The notes below the pieces were generated by a model. The model saw only the letters and a list, made by a program, of their open reading frames with translations. It was not told the origin of the DNA and made no database searches. From Cyclobacteriaceae bacterium (GTDB lineage Bacteria; Bacteroidota; Bacteroidia; Cytophagales; Cyclobacteriaceae): a DNA stretch of 5,823 nt. The position numbers and the translations under genes were made by a program. The stretch covers positions 1 through 5,823 of the forward strand of contig JAOTYN010000283.1 in assembly GCA_029861825.1 (NCBI GenBank). The letters are read 5' to 3'. Every line of letters begins with the position of its first letter. Positions within the stretch are counted from its first letter, which is position 1. Shown here one piece after another: positions 1-5,823 of the stretch.

Positions 1-1
1 A

Positions 2-739
2 TTGCGCGATATTAAGGTATTGTATAAGCAAACCATTTTGGGTTTTATGTGGGCCATATTAAACCCCTTTTTTAATATGATTGTGTTTTCGGTGGTTTTC
101 GGCAATCTAGCCAAGGTTCCCAGTGACGGCGTACCCTACCCGGTATTTTCATTTGCAGCTTTGTTGCCCTGGACTTATTTCTCTCAATCCTTAATGGGAT
201 CGACCAATAGCTTGGTAACAAGTGTCAATATGTTTACTAAGGTTTATTTTCCCCGCTTAATAATACCTATGACTTCGGTCTTTGCCAAATTGGTTGATTT
301 CCTCATTGCCTTCTTGATGCTCATCGGTATGATGTTTTACTACGATATAGTGCCGGGAATAAACTTGGTTTTCATTCCAGTTTTAGTGATCATCATGATC
401 CTGACAGCAGCGGGCATCGGAATGTGGTTGTCGGCTCTGGCTATTCAATACCGGGATGTAAAATTTGCCATGACTTTTCTGGTTCAACTCCTGATGTATG
501 CAGCTCCGGTGGTTTGGCCGGTCTCCTTAATCGAGGAAAAGTTCGGAGTTATGGCGAAATTGCTCTACGGAATATATCCTATGGCGGGAGTAATTGAAGG
601 ATTCAGAGCAGCTCTGCTCAACACCAGGGAAATGCCCTGGGATATGATAGCTATTGGAGGACTAACTGCCACTTTCTTATTTGTATCAGGAATTTTTTAT
701 TATAGAAAAATGGAACGCATCTTTGCGGATGTTGCCTAG
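2..739 (+). CDS. wzm: Polysaccharide ABC exporter permease (Wzm-type, ABC-2 family), 5'-truncated by window edge
   Basis: Membrane subunit of an ABC-2 exporter that moves undecaprenyl-linked O-antigen or capsule-like glycan across the inner membrane. 245 residues are visible. The first codon here is an internal TTG (Leu), because the sequence opens inside the conserved N-terminal 'RDIKVLYKQT' motif, so roughly 25-35 residues should lie upstream (family proteins are about 260-280 aa). Hydrophobic segments fall at about residues 14-36, 47-64, 94-115, 120-147, 157-175 and 216-234, matching the six-helix family pattern. Other family landmarks are 'FPRLIIP' (83-89), 'QYRDVKF' (149-155), where the RD pair is typical of the cytoplasmic loop between helices, and 'IEGFRAALL' near 198-206. 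The stop is TAG at 737-739, followed 23 nt later by the ATPase gene, its expected partner. The family is clear from motifs and context; the exported glycan cannot be read from it. Confidence 0.93.
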   Translation: MRDIKVLYKQTILGFMWAILNPFFNMIVFSVVFGNLAKVPSDGVPYPVFSFAALLPWTYFSQSLMGSTNSLVTSVNMFTKVYFPRLIIPMTSVFAKLVDFLIAFLMLIGMMFYYDIVPGINLVFIPVLVIIMILTAAGIGMWLSALAIQYRDVKFAMTFLVQLLMYAAPVVWPVSLIEEKFGVMAKLLYGIYPMAGVIEGFRAALLNTREMPWDMIAIGGLTATFLFVSGIFYYRKMERIFADVA

Positions 740-741
740 TG

Positions 742-753
742 TTTGGATCCAAA
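742..753. repeat. 12-bp perfect palindrome in the only intergenic gap
   Basis: TTTGGATCCAAA reads the same on both strands and occupies half of the 23-nt gap between the permease stop and the ATPase start. It has no loop, so it is a poor hairpin or terminator, and no U-tract follows. It could be a protein-binding site or chance: about one 12-bp palindrome is expected in a window this size. No function is assigned. Confidence 0.3.
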
Positions 754-762
754 TAAGCTGTT

Positions 763-2073
763 TTGAAAGTAATTGATGTAAAAAATATAAGTAAGGTATA
801 CCGAATCGGCATTCAAGACGAGCGCACCGAATCACTGGGTTCGTATATCCTATCAGTGCTGCTTTCTCCTCTAAGGAATTTCAAAAAGCTGAGAAGTTTA
901 AGCCAGTTCAAGGAAGATCAGGAGGAGTTGGACACCATTTGGGCGGTTAAAAACATCTCTTTCGCGGTAAACAAGGGTGAAGTTCTGGGTATCATTGGAC
1001 ATAATGGGGCTGGTAAAAGTACCTTGCTTAAGATCCTTTCCAGGATCACCGAACCTACTACCGGACAAGTACAGCTCAATGGCAGGGTTGCCTCGTTGTT
1101 GGAGGTAGGCACCGGATTCCATCCTGAATTAACCGGCAGAGAGAATATTTACCTGAACGGTACTTTGCTGGGTATGAAAAAACAGGAGGTTGAAGAAAAA
1201 TATCAGGAAATAGTGGAATTCTCAGGAGTTAAAAAGTTCATAGATACTCCAGTTAAGCGCTATAGTTCAGGTATGAAAGTACGCTTGGCCTTTGCGGTGG
1301 CCGCCCATCTGGATGCCGAGATATTGATTATAGATGAGGTTTTGGCAGTTGGGGATGCTGATTTCCAAAGGAAATGCCTGGGGCGCATGGGTAATCTTGC
1401 GGATTCTGGTCGTACAGTACTGTTTGTTAGTCACAACCTAGAGGCCATAAAACAGTTCTGCCAGTCTTGCATGCTGCTTTCTCATGGGGAGGTGCTTTTT
1501 CAGGGCGAGCCTGAAGAGTGCATCGATCAGTATCTAAGGTTAAATCAAAGTGTGGGCGAAGGACTGGTATTTGATAAAGACCCGGCGCTGCCCGCACAGT
1601 TTACCAGAATACATGTTGGTGACTCCCATCAGATGGATGTTGCCAGCATTGAGAAACCTGAGCCGCTGGTTTTTAGGATATCCTATACTTTCCGCGAAAA
1701 AATTTCCGATGCCTTTGTTCTATTTAGAATCACCACTGTAAATGGAATTTCCCTTTTTACGGTAACTGACAGTGATGACCCTTCGACATTTGACCGCTTT
1801 TCCCGAGAAGTAGGAGATTATAAGGTCAAGTTCACTATACCTTCAGAACTATTTCAACCAGGGACCTATTCCTTCATTGCTGCCATTTACACCCCCGGGA
1901 ATAAGGTGATTCACAGGACCCGTTTGCCCTTCAGCTTTACCATCGATTATACTTCCCAAAATGAAGATTGGTTCTTAAACAAGGCCAAAGGTGGATTCCT
2001 GAACGTTAGAGCTCAATGGGAACTGGAGCAATTTAATCCACTGGAAAAGTCAAAACGATCTGTTCATGAATAG
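763..2073 (+). CDS. wzt: Polysaccharide ABC exporter ATPase with C-terminal glycan-binding domain (Wzt)
   Basis: Cytoplasmic ATPase that powers the Wzm permease. The nucleotide-binding domain spans about residues 1-260: Walker A 'GHNGAGKST' (79-87), the Wzt-type segment 'EVGTGFHPELTGREN' (114-128), ABC signature 'YSSGMKVRL' (167-175), Walker B 'ILIIDE' (187-192) with catalytic E192, D-loop 'AVGDAD' (195-200) and switch histidine H224. Residues about 265-422 form an extra, beta-rich domain like Wzt C-terminal domains, which in E. coli O8/O9a-type systems bind the modified chain end. The total of 436 aa fits two-domain Wzt proteins (about 400-440). The start is TTG: an in-frame TAA at 754-756 blocks extension, no other start codon lies between, and the conserved 'IDVKNISKVYRI' follows at once. 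No Shine-Dalgarno sequence is visible. The 3' end overlaps the next gene by 8 nt. Confidence 0.95.
   Translation: MKVIDVKNISKVYRIGIQDERTESLGSYILSVLLSPLRNFKKLRSLSQFKEDQEELDTIWAVKNISFAVNKGEVLGIIGHNGAGKSTLLKILSRITEPTTGQVQLNGRVASLLEVGTGFHPELTGRENIYLNGTLLGMKKQEVEEKYQEIVEFSGVKKFIDTPVKRYSSGMKVRLAFAVAAHLDAEILIIDEVLAVGDADFQRKCLGRMGNLADSGRTVLFVSHNLEAIKQFCQSCMLLSHGEVLFQGEPEECIDQYLRLNQSVGEGLVFDKDPALPAQFTRIHVGDSHQMDVASIEKPEPLVFRISYTFREKISDAFVLFRITTVNGISLFTVTDSDDPSTFDRFSREVGDYKVKFTIPSELFQPGTYSFIAAIYTPGNKVIHRTRLPFSFTIDYTSQNEDWFLNKAKGGFLNVRAQWELEQFNPLEKSKRSVHE
2066..2073 (+). other. 8-nt stop/start overlap (wzt to pyruvyl transferase)
   Basis: The ATG at 2066-2068 lies just before the wzt TAG at 2071-2073, in another frame. 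The upstream bases carry no AGGAG-like site, so initiation probably depends on ribosomes terminating on wzt (translational coupling, inferred). Confidence 0.7.
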
Positions 2074-3121
2074 ACCGCTGCGAGAACATTATCAAGCGGC
2101 CAGACTGGGAGTTATGGACCTCATAAAAGGGGTTACTCCCTATGTGGGCTATTACCAGAATCACAATCTGGGTGATGTGGAACTCTATAAGATTGTCAAA
2201 GGGTTTTATCGCGGAAAGAAGATAGTGCCAGATGTCAGGAATCGGGGCAAGTATTTCAATATCAGCAAGATACGATCCAAAGACCAGTACTTGGTGGGCG
2301 GTGGTACTTTGATCTTTGCCAAGAATATCCTTAAAGCATGTGAGTGGCTAAGTAAGTATGATATGAAACCTGTCTTTCTGGGAACAGGGGCTTTGGATAC
2401 CCCACCACAGGGTGAAGAGCTGGAGCGCTGGCTGAAAATTTTTCAGCAGGCCAGCTATATTGGAGTAAGAGGAACTATTTCTCAAAAGATCCTTAAGGAC
2501 CTGGGTGTACAGTCCGAAGTTTTAGGTGATCTGGCGTTTTTAGTAAACCTGGAACAGGAGAGCCCTTTGGCTTCCAATAATGAAGTGGTAATAGTCCCGC
2601 GCAGTATTCGACCCTCATACTATGAGTATTTCGAAAAGGATATGTCCACACGCAGGCTGCTGGGTGAATTTGTGGAACGGTGTTTACAGGAAAAAATTCC
2701 TGTAAAAATCTTATGCGTCTGTGGCGATGATGCTCCTATCATAAGAGGTTGGCTTGAAAGTATTCCTGCGGTTACTTATTTGGAGTACGAGAATGAATTT
2801 GATCTTTTCAAGGACACGGTAATGGCTAGCGGCTGCCTGGTCTCAATGAGAATGCATCCTGGAATTTTCGCTGCAGCCTGGGGCGTGCCTACCATCCTTT
2901 TGGACCAAAGGCACAAGTTTTTTGATAGTTTTTCACCCTTGGATAATCCCGTAGCCGATATTTTAGATCCTGAGAGTTTACCTGTCACAGAATTGTTGCA
3001 GCGAGTCAAGCAGAAATTAAATGAATCTATGCAAAACCGTTTAGAACGATTCGAATTAGTACGACCACTTGCCTTGAAACAACAGAAGTTTTTTATGAAT
3101 TTAGATTATACTAGCAATTGA
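2066..3121 (+). CDS. Polysaccharide pyruvyl transferase family protein
   Basis: Likely transfers a pyruvyl (ketal) group from phosphoenolpyruvate to a sugar of the surface glycan, adding negative charge. The family includes CsaB, WcaK and AmsJ. Its hallmarks occur in order over 351 aa: 'GYYQNHNLGD' (28-37), the N-terminal 'G..xxNxGD' motif; 'LVGGGTLI' (76-83); 'FLGTGA' (104-109); 'YIGVRGTIS' (131-139), the GxR motif; 'VLGDLAFL' (152-159); 'VVIVPR' (174-179); and 'SMRMHPGIFAAAWGVP' (260-275), with the R262/H264 pair typical of the catalytic C-terminal half. There is no signal peptide, so the protein should be cytoplasmic. The chosen ATG overlaps the end of wzt; an ATG at codon 17 (2114) is a shorter alternative that would also keep every motif. 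The family is well supported. The acceptor sugar is unknown, and some family members may do other chemistry. Confidence 0.88.
   Translation: MNRPLREHYQAARLGVMDLIKGVTPYVGYYQNHNLGDVELYKIVKGFYRGKKIVPDVRNRGKYFNISKIRSKDQYLVGGGTLIFAKNILKACEWLSKYDMKPVFLGTGALDTPPQGEELERWLKIFQQASYIGVRGTISQKILKDLGVQSEVLGDLAFLVNLEQESPLASNNEVVIVPRSIRPSYYEYFEKDMSTRRLLGEFVERCLQEKIPVKILCVCGDDAPIIRGWLESIPAVTYLEYENEFDLFKDTVMASGCLVSMRMHPGIFAAAWGVPTILLDQRHKFFDSFSPLDNPVADILDPESLPVTELLQRVKQKLNESMQNRLERFELVRPLALKQQKFFMNLDYTSN
3118..3121 (+). other. TTGA start/stop overlap (pyruvyl transferase to methyltransferase)
   Basis: The stop TGA at 3119-3121 shares two bases with a TTG at 3118-3120 that opens the next frame. An in-frame TAG at 3112-3114 rules out any earlier start. 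If this TTG is used, initiation would be coupled to termination. The competing start is the ATG at 3193, which has a weak AAGG about 6 nt upstream. Confidence 0.5.
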
Positions 3122-3921
3122 AAAAATTCTTTTATCGGACATTGCTCAAAATAATAAAACGCTTTAAGCCGCAAACCCAGTTAAGGTTGGGAATGAGGTT
3201 GCTAGATGACCATATCCGTGCCAACGACCCGTTGGAGGCTTATAAGTTACGCCGACATCTATTGGATAAATACACCAAATCCTATCCCACATTGTACTCC
3301 CATGAAGCTACCCGGATCTACGGTTTCTTCGATCTATTTAAAGATTTAAAGAGTGTTCCGGGCGACCTGGTGGAATGTGGGGTTGGTCGTGGCCGCTTTC
3401 TTACAATTTTTGCATTTGCCAATCAATTTTTTCAAATGAACCGTGACCTTTACGGATTCGACTCTTTCCAGGGATTCCCCGTGGCCTCTAAGCAGGATTT
3501 TGGTACCCGGGTTAAAAAGGAAGAGAAGATTACCGGTTGGGATGATGTAACTCCCGAATTGATATATCATATCTTAGGACATGACCTGGACGCAGAGGGT
3601 TCAAAAAGCACCCTTGATGAGCAAGGTGTGAAGCGCGTAAAACTGATCCCGGGGTATTTTAACGAAACCTTGGAGCGTAACTTGCCGGAGCGGATTGCTT
3701 TCTTGCATTTGGATGCTGACCTGTATCAATCAACAGTAGATGTGCTGCAAGCCTGTCTTCCCCGTATGTCAGCTGGAGGAGTATTGGTTTTCGACGAACT
3801 TCACGAAGAAGAAAAGTGGCCCGGTGTAAAACAAGCTGTAGATGAGATTTGCCATCCCCTGGGGTTGACCCCGGTTTGGCATAAGGCCCTACAGCGCTAC
3901 ATTATACATATGGTTAAGTAA
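3118..3921 (+). CDS. TylF/MycF-family SAM-dependent O-methyltransferase
   Basis: Probably methylates a hydroxyl of a sugar in the glycan or its precursor, using S-adenosylmethionine. The family is named after the macrocin O-methyltransferase TylF and mycinamicin methyltransferase MycF, which are metal-dependent sugar methylases. SAM-binding motif I is 'VECGVGRG' (85-92). 'YGFDSFQGFP' (112-121) holds the acidic residue D115 expected to contact the SAM ribose. 'HLDADLYQST' (197-206) and 'VFDELHE' (224-230) carry the acidic residues that in this family bind the metal and act in catalysis. With the TTG start the protein is 267 aa, near the usual 240-270. Residues 1-25 are basic and could be dispensable: starting at the ATG at 3193 gives 242 aa with the core intact. 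One nucleotide separates its TAA from the next ATG. Acceptor position and sugar cannot be deduced. Confidence 0.88.
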   Translation: MKKFFYRTLLKIIKRFKPQTQLRLGMRLLDDHIRANDPLEAYKLRRHLLDKYTKSYPTLYSHEATRIYGFFDLFKDLKSVPGDLVECGVGRGRFLTIFAFANQFFQMNRDLYGFDSFQGFPVASKQDFGTRVKKEEKITGWDDVTPELIYHILGHDLDAEGSKSTLDEQGVKRVKLIPGYFNETLERNLPERIAFLHLDADLYQSTVDVLQACLPRMSAGGVLVFDELHEEEKWPGVKQAVDEICHPLGLTPVWHKALQRYIIHMVK

Positions 3922-3922
3922 T

Positions 3923-4954
3923 ATGGAAATTCTTGGTTTAATACCAGCTCGATCCGGATCGAAATCCATACAGCACAAGAACATTAAGCTCCTGAAGGGA
4001 AGACCACTGCTGTCGTACTCCATTCAGCAGTCTTTGGCCTCCTCATTTATTACCAGGACTATTGTCAGTACCGACAGTCAGGAGTACGCGGACTTAAGTA
4101 AAGAATGGGGAGCAGAGACTCCTTTTTTGCGCCCTGAGAAAATCTCCGGTGATCAAGCTACCGATTTGGAGGCTTTTCAACACGCCCTAAGATGGCTGGA
4201 TGAGCATGAAGGGTACCGGCCGGAAATTGTGGTACATTTAAGACCTACCCATCCCAATCGCAAGGTCAGTGATATCGATAGAGTTTTGGAAATTTTAATA
4301 AGCAATCCCATGTATTCTTCTGTAAGGTCTATATCTTTGGCCCCGGAAACACCTTATAAAATGTGGTTCCGTCATAAAGATGGGATTTTGGCCAATATAG
4401 TGTCGCAAGGGCCAGCTGAAGCTCATAGCATGCCCAGACAATCACTGCCAATAACCTATCTACAAAACGCCAGTATCGATGCTATTCGTACCAGGGTAAT
4501 AATGGAAGAGAATTCCATGGTGGGTTCGCAAGTCTTTGGGTATGTGATGGAGGATAATTTCGATATTGACTTGGAAGAGGATTTTGATCGTTCCGATGCC
4601 AACATGGTTCACGCCTTGTTCATGGACAATGAGACGAAGACCTTTTGCTTTGATATTGATGGAGTGATTGCCACCATTACGCCGGAAAACGATTACACCA
4701 AATGCGAACCACTGAAAGAAAATATTGAATTGATTAACCGATTATACGATAAAGGTCACACCATTATATTGAATACCGCCAGAGGGTATGTGACTAAGAT
4801 CGATTGGAAAGAAACAACTGAACAACAAATGATAAAATGGGGATTGAAATATCATCAATTGATGCTGACCAAGCCGGCAGCGGATTTTTATATTGATGAT
4901 AAATCGATCGGGTTAGAACTATTGCACAAACACTTTAACACTACAGAGCAATGA
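3923..4954 (+). CDS. neuA: NeuA-like CMP-nonulosonate cytidylyltransferase fused to C-terminal HAD phosphatase domain
   Basis: Two-domain enzyme of 343 aa. Residues 1-230 resemble acylneuraminate cytidylyltransferases, which join CTP and a sialic-acid-like sugar into CMP-sugar: nucleotide-binding 'IPARSGSKS' (7-15) with 'HKNIKLLKGRPLL' (18-30), 'VSTDS' (48-52), 'LRPTHPNR' (106-113), the counterpart of the usual LQPTSPLR, 'YLQNASID' (179-186) and 'FDIDLEEDF' (213-221) with the metal-binding aspartates. Residues about 238-335 form a HAD domain like capsule phosphatases of the EcbF/BcbF type: 'FDIDG' (243-247) with nucleophile D244 and acid/base D246, 'LNTARG' (283-288) with motif II T285, K317 and 'IDDKS' (324-328). 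Both active sites look intact. A standalone NeuA is about 220-240 aa, so the HAD part is a true extension in the same frame. The ATG follows the upstream TAA by 1 nt without a visible Shine-Dalgarno. Which nonulosonate is used (Neu5Ac, legionaminate or another) is open. Confidence 0.9.
   Translation: MEILGLIPARSGSKSIQHKNIKLLKGRPLLSYSIQQSLASSFITRTIVSTDSQEYADLSKEWGAETPFLRPEKISGDQATDLEAFQHALRWLDEHEGYRPEIVVHLRPTHPNRKVSDIDRVLEILISNPMYSSVRSISLAPETPYKMWFRHKDGILANIVSQGPAEAHSMPRQSLPITYLQNASIDAIRTRVIMEENSMVGSQVFGYVMEDNFDIDLEEDFDRSDANMVHALFMDNETKTFCFDIDGVIATITPENDYTKCEPLKENIELINRLYDKGHTIILNTARGYVTKIDWKETTEQQMIKWGLKYHQLMLTKPAADFYIDDKSIGLELLHKHFNTTEQ
4951..4954 (+). other. ATGA start/stop overlap (neuA-HAD to neuB)
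   Basis: The neuB ATG (4951-4953) overlaps the neuA TGA (4952-4954), the classical arrangement for translational coupling. An in-frame ATG at 4960 is a possible alternative that removes only three residues. No Shine-Dalgarno sequence precedes either. Confidence 0.7.
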
Positions 4955-5823
4955 CAAACATGTTTAAGGACCTATTTGTCCTGGAAATGGCCAATAACCA
5001 TCAAGGTTCAGTAGACCATGGACTCCGTATAATTAAGGAAGCAGGAGATCTGGTAAAGAAATACAACCTTAATGCCGGTGTGAAACTACAATACCGGGAT
5101 ATTGATACATTTATCCACCCTAAGTATAAAAAGGCCCAGGATGTCAAGCACATCCCTAGATTTATGAGCACCCGGTTAACGGACGCACAATTCAAAAAAA
5201 TGGTGGAGGCTACCGCTGCCGCCGGAATGCGCACCATAGTTACCCCTTTTGACGAAGCATCTGTGGCTAAGTGCCTGGATCATAAGGTTGATATTCTGAA
5301 AGTAGCCAGTTGTAGTGCTGATGATTGGCCTCTTTTAGAGGAGATAGCCGCTGCTGGAAAGCCTGTGATCTTTTCAACAGGTGGCCTTACCATACCTCAA
5401 GTGGACAATTTGGTAACTTTCTTCACCCACAAACATGTGCCTTTTGCCATGATGCATTGTGTGTCTATTTATCCTACTGAAAACCCTCAAGCACAATTGC
5501 GTTTTTTATCAAAAATGAAAAAAAGGTATCCGGGTGTAACCATTGGTTATTCAGGTCATGAAGCTCCTGGAAATACGGATATCGCTAAGGTGGCTGTAGG
5601 AATTGGGGCGCAGATGCTGGAGCGCCACATAGGAGTGCCAGACCAAAAAAAAGGCATAAAGCTGAACGCTTATTCTATGGATCCCAAAGAATTGGACCAT
5701 TGGTTTCAAGAGGTAGCTCTGGCCAAGTCCATTGTGGGTGAGGAAGAGGAAAAACAGATTGTTGAAGTAGAACAAGATTCCTTGTTAAGCTTAAAACGTG
5801 GTGTTTTTGCCAAAAAACCCATT
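4951..5823 (+). CDS. neuB: NeuB-like nonulosonate (sialic acid family) synthase, 3'-truncated by window edge
   Basis: The reading frame stays open for 291 codons to the last base. NeuB enzymes condense phosphoenolpyruvate with an N-acylated hexosamine (or its 6-phosphate) to give a nine-carbon acid. Landmarks of the TIM-barrel domain: 'EMANNHQG' (12-19) with catalytic E12, 'VKLQ' (44-47) with K45, 'TPFDE' (98-102), 'KVAS' (117-120), 'FSTGG' (141-145), 'HCVSIYPT' (169-176), 'GYSGH' (199-203) and 'LERH' (223-226). H203 and H226 correspond to the metal ligands of the meningococcal enzyme. Two places differ from common NeuB: 'KVASCSADDW' where KIGSGE-type sequence is usual, and 'KLNAYSMDP' (237-245) where a DHxFS-type motif is usual. 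The C-terminal SAF (antifreeze-like) domain, about 60 residues in ordinary NeuB, would begin beyond the edge. It directly follows the CMP-transferase, its pathway partner. Product identity is unresolved. Confidence 0.9.
   Translation, partial: MTNMFKDLFVLEMANNHQGSVDHGLRIIKEAGDLVKKYNLNAGVKLQYRDIDTFIHPKYKKAQDVKHIPRFMSTRLTDAQFKKMVEATAAAGMRTIVTPFDEASVAKCLDHKVDILKVASCSADDWPLLEEIAAAGKPVIFSTGGLTIPQVDNLVTFFTHKHVPFAMMHCVSIYPTENPQAQLRFLSKMKKRYPGVTIGYSGHEAPGNTDIAKVAVGIGAQMLERHIGVPDQKKGIKLNAYSMDPKELDHWFQEVALAKSIVGEEEEKQIVEVEQDSLLSLKRGVFAKKPI

Noticed and set aside
722..745. Possible Bacteroidota-type promoter (TTTG ... TAxxTTTG) before wzt
   Set aside because: The -7-like element is out of register and the spacing between the TTTG boxes is too short; the genes are best explained as one operon.
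898..1122. Minus-strand open frames inside wzt (898-1122, 918-1112)
   Set aside because: They lie fully opposite the Walker A region of a clear gene, have no family features, and are frame shadows.
1550..1741. Small + strand frame inside wzt
   Set aside because: Overlaps the Wzt C-terminal domain in another frame, with no recognisable motif and no initiation signal.
2776..3009. Minus-strand frame opposite the pyruvyl transferase C-terminal half
   Set aside because: Antisense to the conserved SMRMHP region; no protein features of its own.
3346..3570. Minus-strand frame opposite the methyltransferase
   Set aside because: Antisense to the SAM-binding motif; a shadow.
4620..4640. Frameshift or assembly join between a separate neuA and a separate phosphatase gene
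   Set aside because: The frame runs through the linker without a stop, and no new start or ribosome site is visible between the domains, so a true fusion is the simpler reading.
5645..5652. Run of eight A within neuB (with a seven-A run at 5518-5524) as a possible phase-variation or slippage tract
   Set aside because: The runs are short, encode ordinary Gln-Lys-Lys and Lys-Lys, and the frame is intact; such runs are common in AT-rich coding sequence.
5001..5775. Two minus-strand frames (5001-5237 and 5551-5775) at the right end
   Set aside because: The + strand here has a continuous NeuB frame with family motifs throughout, so both are shadows of it.

Overview
This 5.8-kb window is one unbroken stretch of a surface-polysaccharide gene cluster. 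Six genes lie on the + strand and both window edges cut through coding sequence. The genes are almost touching: the only gap above 1 nt is 23 nt, and three junctions overlap by 4 to 8 nt. This looks like the interior of a single operon, with its promoter and terminator outside the window. No RNA genes, mobile elements, CRISPR arrays or convincing promoters or terminators are visible.

Layout. Positions 2-739 hold the 3' part of an ABC-2 polysaccharide-export permease (Wzm type). Positions 763-2073 hold its ATPase partner Wzt, with the extra C-terminal beta-rich domain that reads the glycan to be exported. Positions 2066-3121 encode a polysaccharide pyruvyl transferase family protein, and 3118-3921 a TylF/MycF-family SAM-dependent O-methyltransferase. 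Positions 3923-4954 encode a two-domain protein: an N-terminal CMP-nonulosonate (NeuA-like) cytidylyltransferase and a C-terminal HAD phosphatase of the capsule EcbF/BcbF kind. From 4951 to the window end runs a NeuB-like nonulosonate synthase, open at the 3' edge (291 codons present).

How the genes fit together (inference). NeuB would condense PEP with a C6 amino sugar (or its 6-phosphate) to make a sialic-acid-like nine-carbon acid. The HAD domain could remove a phosphate, and the NeuA domain would activate the product as the CMP-sugar. Pyruvyl and methyl groups could decorate the chain or its end. Wzm/Wzt would move the finished, lipid-linked glycan across the inner membrane, with the Wzt C-terminal domain perhaps selecting chains with a particular cap. 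Glycosyltransferases, the amino-sugar precursor genes and the rest of NeuB are not in the window.

Organism. ABC-dependent glycan export and nonulosonate genes suggest a Gram-negative (diderm) bacterium. The base composition is moderate to slightly AT-rich. None of the five visible starts has a recognisable Shine-Dalgarno sequence, and two are TTG. This fits Bacteroidota best, but that assignment is tentative.

The most interesting points are the NeuA-HAD fusion, the divergent active-site motifs of the adjacent NeuB and NeuA, and the pairing of a substrate-reading Wzt with three possible chain-modifying functions.
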